Of a DNA stretch of 64,000 nt, positions 19,239 to 31,038 are shown in pieces (the stretch's first letter is position 1; each line of letters begins with the position of its first letter). The position numbers and the translations under genes were made by a program. The stretch comes from Hyparrhenia diplandra (lineage: Eukaryota > Streptophyta > Magnoliopsida > Poales > Poaceae). The stretch covers positions 1 to 64,000 of the forward strand of contig JADLZK010001344.1 of assembly GCA_015847255.1 (NCBI GenBank), in the 5' to 3' direction. The notes under the pieces were generated by a model. The model searched no databases and was not told the DNA's origin. It worked only from the letters and a program-made list of their open reading frames with translations.

Positions 19239-22200
19239 ACCTCTTGCTAGTCCCTAGCAAGACTATGTCGGATCAGGAGTTGCTGCAACGCTTTCACACC
19301 TCGTAAGTACACATGCTTTCAAACAAAATTTCATCTCCGGATAAGAATAAACTATTTCAACCTTCAACTTACCCATATTACCTTTAATCATGGAGCTTGT
19401 AGCCTTTTCTTGTGGTCTTGGGCAATTGAAAGATAGAACAATCAAGTCAAGCACTAGGTCTCAAACTCTTTGTTCAACCATCATTCCGGAGTTTTTGCTA
19501 ATTTTTTAAATAAAACTCAAAGTCCCTTTAGTATGACCCTTTCAAGTCTCTCATATGTGGTACTGGTGGATCCTTACTAAGGCAATAAGGTTGTTTTGCC
19601 TTTCTCTCATAGTATGTGGTATTTTTGGATTAAGGCAGTAGGACACTATGCCTTCTTCTCTCTCACCCTATATCTAAAGCTTATATATGGAGTTTATAGG
19701 TGGGGAGAAAACTAAATACTTACTAAGCATGTATTGTAAGTTAAAACAATGGATCCAAAGTCACGAGTCACACTGATGCATGTGCATGATGAATGGAACG
19801 AATATGATGAGAAAAAGTCTAATTCTCTTCTAGCTCTTTGGAAAGCCATCTCTCTTTTGAAACTTGAAAACACTTGAGAGAACCTGGGTTGCATTTCTTT
19901 TTATTTTTCTTTTATGGAGAGGCGGGCATCTAAGTACCCATTGTTTTCAGCGGACACTTGTCCATTTTTTTTAACTCTCCTTTATCCTCTTTTTCTCTTA
20001 GGGAGGTAGGCTCTACTCGCCCGTAGGACACTTGTCCGTTTTTCATCCCCCTTTTTCTTCTCTCTCTCTCTCTCTTTTTTTTTTTTAACTAAGACAACCC
20101 AAGTCTCTTTTTGCAATAAACTTTTGAGAGATAGACAAGAATAATAGAGCTTTATAAGATTGTTGACTGAAATGGATGGAATATTTTTGGTTGCTCTTCT
20201 CCCAGGACAGGAGTGGAACATATTTGGTGGATATATAGTGGAATGGAATATGGTGGATGCGTACTTCCAGGATAGAAGCAGCATATATATGAGTGGAGTC
20301 TAGTGGAATGGAATATAGATGTGGTGGATGGATGGATGGTACATCAGCATGACAAGTTTCTAAGGGTCGACAAAGATTGACCAAACTCAATGCAAAGCAA
20401 GCAGCCTATATATATATATATCAAAAAGGTTTTCCTAATCTATGGAGCATGTATATATGGCTGTGGTAGGAGTTTCAACACTCTGTCATACAAGAACTTA
20501 TCATGTGTATTTGTATAATTTTCAAAAGATAAATCTCCAGAAATCTAGTGTCACTAGGAGTAAGAGAAATAGCAGCTCAAAACTTTCATATATCATATCC
20601 GTCAATTACCTAGACTCTAGAGCAAGCATTTGCAATCCACAAATTTCAGGTTCAGAGTAAATCTCAAGTCAAAGCAGTTTTACATTTAAGCTTCGAGAGA
20701 AATTAAGCTTGAAAGCTAGGTACCTGAAAGATATTACGACGGAGCAACCATTCATCATCTCCTTTAAGTTTTTTTTAGTTGAGCAAAAGCGTAAAAGGTG
20801 TACACTCTCTCTTGATCATTTACTCATACTATAATAAAGACTCTTTAAGATTATATAGACTCACTCTAAGCAACTTAAGCAAACTAAGCAAACCAAATAT
20901 CTAGCTAATAATAATAGTAGTAGTAGAGATACTTATCGGGATAACTGGGGGTGCTCTCCCCCAAGCTAGATTGGAATGTCGGGCTAATGATATGGAAGTT
21001 GAGGTAGATGGTGACAAAGTGGTGTCGGCTCATCATGTCTCTCTTCCTTCGAAATCCTGCTAAACTCAAATAGACAACAAAGCTAGTGGAACTTGATTAG
21101 GCGTTAGAGTTTAGCCACGTTACTTTTGTCACCTGGGACACTTAGCAGCATTAAATATAGTTTTGGATTCTCTTATTTTGTATGCAAAAGAAGATAAAGA
21201 ACTTATGAATGCATCTTTATTTTATTTTTATGCCACCACAGTAAATATCTCTGAGGGTGTTAAACCTCGGATTTACTCACATGGGGCTTTAGGTTTTTGA
21301 CATGGTAAAACATTAAGTATTTTTATTGTCTTTTCAAATGCAATTGGGAAAGGGAAATATGCTATGCAAAAAGTAAAAGTAAATATGCAATGTTGAGAAT
21401 TAAATATGGATAACTTACCGAGTTACCTTTCGGCGAGGGTTCGGGGTTTTAAAGTCCTCCAAACAAAACTTCTTACCTTACTCACTTCTCAAGTGCATTA
21501 TCAGATCTTGGAGGTTGTGTCTCTTGAGATAGTGATTTCAGAGAATGGCATCACCCTTGTTCTTTGTTGGTCCCATGGTTTGAAGTGAAGCTTTGATAGT
21601 GGAAGCGGGCAACATCTTGTTTAGTGTGCATACCTTGTGGGTTTAGGACATATACTTATAGAATTTTGGGGGAGTGACAGACGACTCCACATTTTGCTCG
21701 AAGTGTGTCCTGTTTGCAAAGACAAGGTAGAGATCAAGTGCATGGGCCCTGTTGGTGGGAAAACACCAATAGAACCATAACTTTATTCATTATTCTCTAA
21801 CCTTAGGCACATTAAACAAGATAGAGTTAATGTTTATTATTATTATTATTGTTGTTGTTTATTACAAGGGTGATAAGATCAGGAAGTTGGGCATCCAAGG
21901 TTTAATGATTATGATTATCTTCCAAAGCAGGATGCACAACGTTTTGACTTATACGGTTGGGGACTATGAGATCAGGAGAGTGGTGTATAGGAACAATTAA
22001 AGAAACAAAACAAGTTGAGCTAATAAAGCTAGATCAAACAAGGTTGTTACTCTAACATGTTTGGTTTATTATTTATGAACAGGCCATAATTAAGGTAAAG
22101 CTTAATTAATGACAACTTACCTCAAGATGTTACCTTTTATTTGAATGTGACGGCCTTTGTAACACCTTGTAGTGGTTCTTTCCTTACGCTTTCGAAGCTT

Positions 22201-23139
22201 TTCTTCTTTGGCCTCTTGTGTATCTTGTTCCTAACTTATCTCCTTTATTTCATCATCCTTTCTTTCTTGTTTTTGTTTTTTTTTTAGATTGTGCTCGAAC
22301 CTTTTTGCTCCTCTCATGGTTTGATTCCTGTGTCATTAGTGGACAACACATACCCGAAGGAATATACAAGTAGTAACAAGGATAGTGTTGTCGCAGGGCT
22401 AAAGGTCACTTTCTATGCTACCGAAAAAGTTTTGGCTGAAGATTTTAGCATAGATCATTTATCTCATGTTTAAGTATTCACTTTGCTTTTCTAAAGGAAT
22501 GATTTTATTCAACCTTAAGTTTAATTTTCATGCAACAAAATCATTCAAACTTGTGGAAAAGAGCAATAGTGAATGGAGAGGTTTCAAACCAGCGTGTGGA
22601 GTGACGAGGGTATGTGAAGAGGAAGAGTACGATGGATCATCTTGTAGAGGAATTGACCTTCCTCCCCCAAGCTTGCTCCTTGTATGCTGACCTGTTCTTC
22701 TTTGGCTGTTCATAATTAGTGTAACTATTAAAGTACAAGCGTACCTTTCTCCATAGGAAACTGGAAGTGGATCTCTCTCAATTGGATGTAGATGATGGCG
22801 CACGTGGTGTTGAGGAATGGTTTCCCTAGCACTAGTGGTGGACCCTTTTCTTCCCCCATGTCCATGACTCAGAAGTCGGTAATGACATAGTGCCCATTGA
22901 TTTGTATAGGTGCGTCTCTAGCAATTTCTTCTGGAAATCGGCATGATTTGTCCGCCATCTGCAGCTGCACATATGTTGGGTACAAAGGTATCTTACCAAA
23001 TAATAATTCATATATTACCTTTGCCATTGGGTTGATGTCGGATCCCATGTCAATAAGTGTTGTTGAAGGTCAACTGGTTGATGGAACATGCTATGGTCGG
23101 GATGCCTGGATCTTCTTTGTAGGCTGAGCCTTCTTGTTC
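19239..23139 (-). other. AthE1 non-coding interior
   Basis: About 3.9 kb, AT-rich, with no supported gene. It is colinear with 52294-55830 of the related element (roughly 80-85 percent alike where compared by eye). It includes CT and poly-T runs (20056-20087), a TA run (20408-20420), a GATG repeat (20328-20338), ATT and TTG triplet runs (about 21837-21860) and a CGAAGGAATA phrase (22354) that recurs at 55524 and 58591. Confidence 0.75.
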
Positions 23140-23424
23140 TTATTCTTGTCCCTCTTTTTTGTTGATGGTCTTGATCATAGGTTCTGGTGTCAACTCATAA
23201 AGGTACGGTGTTCGTGGGTGAGCAGGAGATGTAAGTGTCTTGTCCTTGAAGTTGAATCTCTCCTTTCTCCCCTTGATGGTGAAGCAGATTTTTGAACTGA
23301 AGGTGTAGATGATAGCTTTGGCCGTGCTCAAGAATGGTCGGCCTAATATGATTGGTGCCCTTTTATCTTCCTCTTTGTTCCAATAACTGCAAAAGTCTGC
23401 TTGCACGTATGAGTGTTCAACCAT
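23140..23424 (-). pseudogene. Protease-domain remnant of AthE1
   Basis: Encodes Ala-Pro-Ile-Ile-Leu-Gly-Arg-Pro-Phe-Leu-Ser-Thr, the C-terminal hallmark of the Athila/gypsy retropepsin, then a Lys-rich linker and a stop. The active-site half upstream is degraded (a Ser-Pro-Ser-Tyr-Pro-Lys-Gly-like piece lies near 23440). No RT follows. Confidence 0.75.
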
Positions 23425-23597
23425 ACTTCACATCTTTAAATATTCCTTTGGGGTAGCTGGGTGACTGGTCTGCAAGCTTAGTCATGATGCTGATGCTTGA
23501 GCCAAAGTCACATAGCGTGGCCTCAATGGTGTGGTGTGGGTCTAATTCTGATGGGGATGACGGTCTCCCAAGATCTTCTTTATCAGGTGGTAGGGAG

Positions 23598-24210
23598 TCA
23601 TCTTTTCATCCTTTCTTTCAAACTCTTTGAAGTAGAAACCTTGGTAGCTGGGCCTCCGTTGGTTCCAACCTTGATTCTGTTGAGGATGATAGTTGTTGTT
23701 ATTGTTGTAGCCCACATCCTCTTCAATCTTTGGGTAGTTATTGACTGTGTGCCCTCTTTAAGCTGGTGCATTCCTCTTGGTCTCTTGTAGGGTTGACGTT
23801 CTTCGTTCCATCTCTGGTTGGAAGGTATCTTCTCCACAAGCTCAATAGATTTGATGAGTAAGTGATAGGAAAGCACCCCAACAACAACATCCATGGTCTC
23901 ACGAGTAATAAGTTGAACTCGTAGTAGAAGGTCTGCATGAGTAGCCAATTATCCATCCCGTGATGTGGTTATTTCAGAAATATAATCTTGGAAGTGCTCC
24001 CTCACTTCTGGGATAGATTCATCATGTTGTTGCTGGAAATTGGATAACTTTTCCGTAAGGCACTTGTCTTGCCTATAGGAAAGAACTTGACTAGGAAGGC
24101 GCAGTAGAGCAGAGTGACCATGTAATATTCTTCTTTATCAGCGTAGAACCACTACTTTGCCTTTCCCAAGAGTGAAAATGGGAGGAGGTGAAGTAGGATC
24201 GCGTCTCTTG
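23598..24210 (-). pseudogene. gag: Athila-type gag remnant of AthE1
   Basis: Minus-strand frames give Trp-Phe-Tyr-Ala-Asp-Lys-Glu-Glu, Ser-Asn-Phe-Gln-Gln, Arg-Glu-Thr-Met-Asp-Val-Val-Val-Gly and Leu-Val-Glu-Lys-Ile-Pro-Ser-Asn-Gln, matching the Athila gag order. Several frameshifts and a TAA are present. Gag alone could package RNA, but this copy cannot make it. Confidence 0.75.
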
Positions 24211-24732
24211 GTACTCTTCTTAATGGTGTAAGTACTGTAGACCTCCACGAAAAACGTTAGAGATAAGCACTCACATCTTCGTGTGCCTTTCCACAAAATT
24301 GGCTAGCTTGTAACATGTTGATGAGCCCAGGCTTGAGTTGAGAGTCATTGTCCCCAAATCTCAACTACCAGCCTATTGACCGTAGTTGAAATAGAGAACT
24401 CTCATAGTATCTTATAGCCATAGCCTCAAAAACTGGTGTTAAGCTTCACCTTGATTAATGATTGTCCGGGACAGAAGGTGTTAGAGTTTTTTCTAAGCTT
24501 GGATTTTGCCCTTCTGATACTTTTGGATCTTCAATATAATTATCCGGACGGTCATACCAATTCATTCATTACCCTGCATAAGATAAACACAAGTAGACAA
24601 AACAAGGGTAATCCTGTTCGAGTAGTGACTAATGGTGTCCTCAATGCTTCACGTGATGCAAGTGATATCAATCTATCCAAATATGTGTGTTCGTTTGGCT
24701 AGCACCCTTTCCAAGAACGGCGCCGAAATGCT
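24211..24732 (-). other. AthE1 5' leader and primer site region
   Basis: No gene supported. Minus strand next to the 5' LTR reads CATTTCGGCGCCGTTCTTGG (about 24712-24730), a primer-binding-site-like sequence related to TGGCGCC... of AthB. Confidence 0.5.
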
Positions 24733-26460
24733 AGTTGACATTTCTTAACGCAATCACAAAAAGATGGATCTAAGACCCAACCCTAGGATGGCTTTAAATG
24801 TATAAGGGGATCTATCTAATAAGTTAGCTTGGATGTGGAGTTAATCTCACATTCCAATAAAAGTTAGAATGGGAAGTTAGTTATGGTTTATGACTTTGCA
24901 ACATTATCGATGGTGGAGTTAATCTCACCACGATAGGCACAAAAGCTATACCATACATTCTAGCATTGCCTACGAAACTAGTCTGTCACCCTAGCTCACA
25001 ACGCTAAGAAATGCACGATGGTATTCTTAATGACACTTGATTCTCTTGCAATAAATATGAATATGATATCCGCAAGTTTACGAGATAGAATAACCCATTG
25101 TAGCACTTCACCAGAGTCTATCCGGTATCGTATTTATATGTTCCACAGGGAAGGGGTAGGTTATGGGTAGATTGATTGAGGTCACATGCAGTGTGGTAAA
25201 GTAGAGTAACCATATGTAATCTAACTACTCTGAACAGGGGTAAGTCATATAAAGATAATAAAGATAAATGATAAGTGCCAAGTCAAAGATCATCGTATGC
25301 CACTAGAATCTGTCATAAAAGGGCAAATAGATGGTATAGGTAGCATAGACAGAATATTCCTATGTTACTCCTACTTATATGTCAATGCATACTAAGATTA
25401 GTGCAATACACCTAGCAATCATGGCAGGAAAGCAATATATCTACACATGGTGAATATTACTAAGGAAGATTAGGAACAAAACCAACCTACCATAGTAACA
25501 AAGTTCAACTAGCCCTACATTCGGGGGGTGGACTCCAAAGGACTCAATGGGAGTATCACATCCACGATCTACCACACGTCCCAGAATATAGGGTGATGTC
25601 GCAGGCAAACGTTGTATAAACACCACGTTTACACATTGTTGACCACTCACCCAAGATATCATTAAGTGAGCGCTATACGACTCCATGCTTGAATATAAAG
25701 ACAATCTAGCTATACTAAGCATATAATCATAATAAACATTGAAACATATAACTAAGAATATAATCATTAAATAGAATAAAGTCATGGCAATTGTATTCTA
25801 ACAAATACTTACAAATGAGATACAAGAGAGAAGCCACGTGAAGCTTCGCTCCCCGCTACTTCTTGACTATCCGGAATCCAAGACGAACCTTGACTTCCTC
25901 TAGAACTAGCCTAGATAGCTAATGCTCTAATATGGTGGAACTAGGGCTTGGGATCTTGACTTGATGACTTGGAGTTGGAATGAATGAGAATGAATTAGGG
26001 TTTCACCCAGGGGTCAGGGGGTCTTGTTATATAGCCCTAGGCGATGCATGACAGCCCTTGGATCAAACCGACCTTGATGGATGGACTAGATTACTCCTCA
26101 TAGGCGGTGGTGAACCGACCTTGAATGGGAGGTCGATTGGGGGACCCACAGGGCGGCGCCGCCATGCCCCCGAGTGGGCCGCCCGGCTCGCCAGGTGGGC
26201 CCTACCTTCCTTCCGGTGCTCTCTGGTCTTTTCTGGAATGTTCTAGTGTATGTTCCATATTGGGTTACGTCACGGATACGTCTTATGTCGTAGGGCTTGC
26301 AATCTCTTGGGCATTTTCTGTTTAATCCCTGAAAAATATATAAATCACCAAAACTAGTGGAATCATGTTAGTCAAGCCCCTATACTATGTTGATATTCAT
26401 TTTAAGCGCTTATTTTTGTTTTAAAAACCTCTATATTTTATGCTATAAGATATACCAACA
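24733..26460 (-). repeat. AthE1 5' LTR (right)
   Basis: Nearly identical to 17486-19223, with small clustered differences (for example GGCTTTAAATG against GGCGCCAGAAATG at the U5 end). The inner end begins AGTTGACA instead of TGTTGACA. Confidence 0.9.
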
Positions 26461-26465
26461 GCTGG
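26461..26465. repeat. Target site duplication of AthE1 (right)
   Basis: GCTGG, matching 17481-17485. Confidence 0.88.
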
Positions 26466-26957
26466 CGCATTGACCGAATCACCGGGGCATCACCCATACT
26501 GGAGTCCCCGAGCACAGTATTGCTGCCCAGATGTAGGATGCCAATGCACCGTGCATGGGTCAAGATATGCCCAATATCGACCAGGGGAAGATCCAGGCTA
26601 CCGCGTAACGGCAGGGGAGCTTAGTCGCCCAGGAATCAAGGAAAAGGCGAACAGAAAAATCTGTAATATCCCGTGATATGGATGAAGCTTTGTCGAGAAG
26701 ATTTAGCCGCCGTGCCCCAAGAAATCGGAAAGGCAACGTATCCGTTAATAAATATCCGAGATCGCGGCGGGAACAAACCGGCGCGAGAAATGAGGGGGGA
26801 CGCATGGCAGCGCCGCAACGCGCACACACCCGGAAAGCGCAACAATGGCAACTGACGCCACCGCCTGCCACACGCACTCAACCCGGGAAACGGGGAGGCG
26901 CGGGCCCGCGGCGCGCACGGTTGCCCATGCAGCAACCCAAGGGACGCAGCCCGAGGT
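26466..26957. other. Tat2 spacer and upstream region of the antisense gene
   Basis: A further AGTCCCCGAGCA copy lies at about 26502-26513. The GC content rises strongly from 26690 toward the promoter (GCGCGGGCCCGCGGCGCGC near 26900), as expected of a grass proximal promoter. Confidence 0.55.
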
Positions 26958-26965
26958 TATAAATA
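26958..26965 (+). promoter_or_regulatory. TATA box of the Tat2 antisense gene
   Basis: GAGGTTATAAATACC, followed about 25-30 bp later by a pyrimidine-rich stretch (CGCCTCCTCGTCTCATCC) likely to hold the transcription start. Confidence 0.65.
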
Positions 26966-27122
26966 CCAGCGCCTATCGCCTCCTCGTCTCATCCGCCCGG
27001 ACGAACCAGCCATCTTCCCGAGCCTTCCTCTCTCCGCCGCCAGCTACAGTGAGCCAGAGCTAGGGTTTGCAACCTCGCCGCCAGATCTTCCACCGTGGTT
27101 GCACCGCCACCGGCCGCTAGAG

Positions 27123-27240
27123 GTAAGTGCCTTGTAGATCTGTAGATTTGCTATCGATTGAGTTCAAATGAAGCCGATTTGGATATGGATTTGAAGCTTT
27201 TTGATTTTTATGGATACTTGTTCATCTTCTTGAAATGTAG
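27123..27240 (+). other. Likely 5' UTR intron of the Tat2 antisense gene
   Basis: AG/GTAAGTGCC donor at 27123 and TTGAAATGTAG acceptor ending 27240. The interior is AT-rich in a GC-rich leader, which is typical of a plant 5' UTR intron. The ATG follows at 27257. Confidence 0.65.
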
Positions 27241-30200
27241 AACCGATCGATTCGAGATGGATCGCCGCCCACGTGGAGGGCGCCCGTGGTCGCGGCGGAG
27301 CTGCTGCCGGAGGACGCGGCGGAGCCGCTGGTGGTCGTGGTGGTGCGGGCCGGGTGGGCGGGCGCCGGACCCGTGCCCCTCGCGATGGAAGATCCCGTCA
27401 TCCATATGGACCAGGAGTGGACCGTCGCAATCCACTGACGACACCGTCCAGGAACTCGTGGATGCCGGCATCCTGTCGGAGCAAGTTGTCGCCGGCTGGA
27501 GGGTCCCGGAGGTGGAGCCGTACCCCATGCCTCAGACCGACGAGGTAGTGGTGTTCGAGAGCCACTTCTGGCACGGGTTCGGCATGCCGGCGCACCCTTT
27601 CCTCTTGGAGCTCCTTGCCTACTACGGGCTCCAGCTCTGCCATCTGCCACCGAATGCCATCCTCGACATCGCCATCTTCATCACCCTCTGTGAGTGCTTC
27701 CTAGGCATCCTCCCCATCCTCAATCTGTGGAGGTACTTCTTCTATGTTGGCTTGAAGGGGGATTCTGGGTCGCGCATCGCGGGCGGCGTGTATGTGAAGC
27801 TCCGGGGGAACCGAGCGGGCCAGTTCCCCACCACGCCACTGCCATCCAACGTTGCACGCTGGTTCACGCGGTGGTTCTACCTGCCGCAATCGGAAGTGCC
27901 GATACCGGCCGATCCGACCCGTGTGCCGGTGAGGCGACCAAGCTGGAACGAGGAGCCCCGGCCAACAACATGCAGCGGGTGATGGAGCTGGTGGAGATGA
28001 TCGATGATCTACACGTGGACGGCATCGACATCGTGCACACCTTCGTGGAGCGCCGCACATAGCCACTCAAGCGGAGGGATCATCCCAGGTTCTAGTATAC
28101 TGGACTGAACGACGGCACCCGGGAGTCGGCGGAGTGGCTGCCATCGGCGGAGGTGCGCAACCGGGTGTCGAAGATCCTGCTGACGGCCGGGGCACCCCAC
28201 GATCCACGCGCAGTGGCTTCGTTCAATGCCGGGAACCCGCCACCGTTGGTAAGTGTCGCTTGAGTTGTATTGATTGATTGATTCCCAGACTCGCAGATTG
28301 TGAATGTATCCACTGTCGTGTATATATGCAGATTCACGGCATGTCGCGCAGCCGCTACTTCAGTCTGTCTCCCGAGGAAGCCGCCGCCGTGCGTGGTCGC
28401 GCTCATCCAGATGCCGCCGCCACTGCACCCACAGCACCGAGGAGACAAGAGGGTGAGGCAGCAGCTGAGGACCGAGCCAGCGGCAAGCGCCCCCTCGAGA
28501 ATCCAACTGTGCCGGGGGTTATCAGGAGGAAGATGACGGCGGGACGGCCGTTCCGTCGTCACCAAGCTGAAGCTCGCCCTCGTGATGCTGTTGTTTTGTC
28601 TAATGAAGAAGAAGATGTTCCTGTTGAGTCTGCAGTAGTTGTAAGTTATCTCCAGTGTTCTCGAGTCCCCGAGTTACGTTCTATTGATTGATCATCGTTG
28701 CACTGTGCACAGCAGCCCGGAGGAGAGAGAACACCTGGCGTGTCCACCGGCCCCCACGGTGGTGTGTTGGCGCCGCGAAGCGGAGGTGGCCGCAGCGGTG
28801 GCAGCTCGGGAGGCCGCATTCGTGGTCTTCACTTTGCCAACGTGTAAGTAAACAAATCTGTTAACCATGAGCATGCACATTGTCGATATGAAGGTGCATA
28901 AATGATGCTTGTTAATGTAGGGGGCCTGTGACCGAGCCGGCGCAGCCAGCGGGCAGCACAGATACCCAGCAGCGTGACCAGCCGGTTGCTCCTCCGCAGC
29001 CACAAGAGGTGCCTAGGCAACAGATGCCAGCTGAGGACGCTCCAGCACCGGCGGCGCCGAGACCTCAAGACCCCCCATCCCTCAATCAGCCAGAATCTCC
29101 CTTGGATTACATCCAAGTGGAGGGCAAGGACCTGGAGATGGATGAAGACGAGGGCTGGTACGAGGCGGCGGAGGACGCACCGCAGCAGGCAGCTGAGGAG
29201 TGGCCCGACGTCGAAGAGGAGGACGAGCCGACTCGCCTAGCACGCCAGCTCGAGGAGGGAGCCAGCCGCCTGCGCGTAAGTATTTCGCCAATCATCATCG
29301 TGCTTGTCTCTTGTGTTTGTATTGTTGTAACCTTGTGCTCCTGGCAGCATATGCAAACCGAGGAGACCCGTCGGCTGCAGGAGGAACTTGAAGAGTGCCG
29401 GGAGGCCCTTCGTGAGGCCAGACAGGCGCGGGATGAGCTCTCCCAGGAGCGTGACCGACTCGCACGAGAGCGAGCGAAGCTCCAGGCTGAGAGGGACCGC
29501 CTGTTGGCCGGCAATGGCAGCGCCCAGCGTCGTGCCTTTGCACAGGAGAGGGCATCTCTGGCCACTGAGCGTGAGCTGCTGGAGGTCGAGCGCCTCCGGT
29601 TGGAGCGCGAGGCCGTCCGGGCCGCCGCCCCACCACTGGATGCGCAGCGCGCAGCGCTCTGGGCCGCCGATCGCAGCTGCTCGAGGAGGAGGAGCGAAGG
29701 CCGCTACACGGAGCCGAGGGCGCGCCGCGAAGCCAGTGAGCATGTGCTTGGTAAGCTTTCGTCATTTGGTCGAACTATGTTGCTGTAGAAATCTGGGCAA
29801 GAGTAGTTACTAGTAATGGAAATTACACTCTGTTTCGATGATACCTTGTAGAATATGAGTCGTCCGTGGAGACCCTCCAGCAGCAGCTCGTGTTGGCGAA
29901 CGAGCAGCTAGATGTGGTGCGCGAGGAGCTCCGGAACACCGCCACCGAGCGTGATGGTATGTTTCTTTGATACCCGATCAAACACCTGCTCGACACTTTA
30001 GAGTAATGAATTGTGCTGAACTTACTGTGTATGTTGTTTGTAGCTAGACGGGCTGCCTATAGGATGCAAATCCGCGATCTAGAGGTCGAGCGTGCCCTCT
30101 GGAGGGGTCGTACACAGAGCCTCCTGCAAGGCGTCGGGCCAATCCTCAATGCCATCCATGGCTACGCGGTTGGCGGGGCCAATCCGGAGGAAGCGCCCCC

Positions 30201-30423
30201 GACAGACGCTCAGAACGTGGAGCAACGCAGCGCGGTGGCCTGGGAGAACTTCATGGAGTTCACCCGCCAGGCGACCCGTGACACTGCTCAACACGTTCTG
30301 GCGGTGGTGCGCTCCCATTATCCCAATGTGGTGTTTCAGCGCGTCCGCCTAGGCTACGCACAGGGGACAACGGAGGCCGCCGCTCTAAACCTGCGCCAGG
30401 AGGCCGAGGAGGCTGCGACATAG
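27241..30423 (+). pseudogene. Antisense multi-exon gene of Tat2 (gypsy-type 'Transposase_28'-like protein)
   Basis: Exons I read: 27241-28248, 28332-28640, 28713-28843, 28921-29275, 29348-29750, 29852-29956, 30044-30423, all with GT-AG introns of 72-101 bp. Every junction from 28248 on keeps frame (Val completed across 28843/28921, Leu-Glu-Tyr across 29750/29852, Asp-Ala-Arg across 29956/30044), ending at a TAG at 30421. Exon 1 has the family core: Trp-Arg-Val-Pro, then Leu-Trp-Arg-Tyr-Phe-Phe and Trp-Phe-Tyr-Leu-Pro. Exons 4-7 are acidic then coiled-coil (Glu/Arg/Leu-rich 29348-29956). Lesions: a 1-bp loss near 27963, TAG at 28060 and 28093, and an uncertain frame in the Arg/Gly-rich start (27257-27440). 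Intact length is about 890 codons. Function unknown. Confidence 0.78.
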
Positions 30424-31038
30424 CTTGCTGATGAGATGAACCCCCTCCTATGAATCGACGAAGGTGAAGACCTGGGTGAAGTTGCCCCAGGCCTAATATT
30501 TTGTTTCCTTTAGCCGTAGCAAGGAACTTTAGTTGTGAAAAAACAGTGAAAAACACTTGGGATTTAGCCGAGCCACGCCCGGATGTGGGTGGCATGAATA
30601 GCTATTACTTTGTTTTTTTTTCTTAACCGTTTTAGCATGCATACGATTATGGTCGACGATAATATGCTATCATGTAGGTCGTAGTAGAAAAGATGTCACC
30701 TATGGTAGACGCCAGTCCTAGCCTTAACGCGCCGGTATAGCCGCAGCAAGGAGACACGATGCTCAGGCAAGCTATTGGGCTGTTCGACTACGCTAAGGAG
30801 TCACCTGCTAGTCGCCAGTCTATGCGGGGAGTACACCAGTCACGCATACTGCGAAACGACCAAGTACAGGGACGGCTCATAGGGGGTCCAGTGACTTTAG
30901 AGTTTAGTCGAGCATGGAAATAAATTGTTATATCGATTGAAAGAAAATATAACCATGTCAACATACTCAAGAAACTTTATTAATCATGCGACAGCAGAAA
31001 GTAAAAGATGATACAAGCTGGCTTATAGAGTCCCCGAG
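30424..31038. other. Spacer between the convergent antisense gene and pol of Tat2
   Basis: Holds the 3' UTR of the antisense gene (no clear polyadenylation signal chosen) and an AGTCCCCGAG tract at 31028-31037 directly beside the pol stop. No further gene is seen. Confidence 0.55.

Larger units (their letters stand above)
17486..26460 (-). mobile_element. AthE1: Athila-type element with only gag and protease remnants, nested in Tat2
   Basis: Two long LTRs (17486-19223 and 24733-26460) flanked by GCTGG duplications. Orientation is minus, from the TATA box, from the polypurine tract AAGCTTGGGGGAGCT beside the left LTR, and from gag before protease on the minus strand. The 5.5 kb interior has Athila-like gag and protease pieces near the 5' end and no RT, RNase H or integrase. 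It was probably mobilised by enzymes of an autonomous relative. A second family member lies at 50919-59619. Confidence 0.88.

Noticed and set aside
29276..29347. Apparent transmembrane helix in the Tat2 antisense protein
   Set aside because: It is a 72-bp intron (GTAAGT donor, CAG acceptor) that happens to be in frame and open. The hydrophobic residues come from reading the intron.
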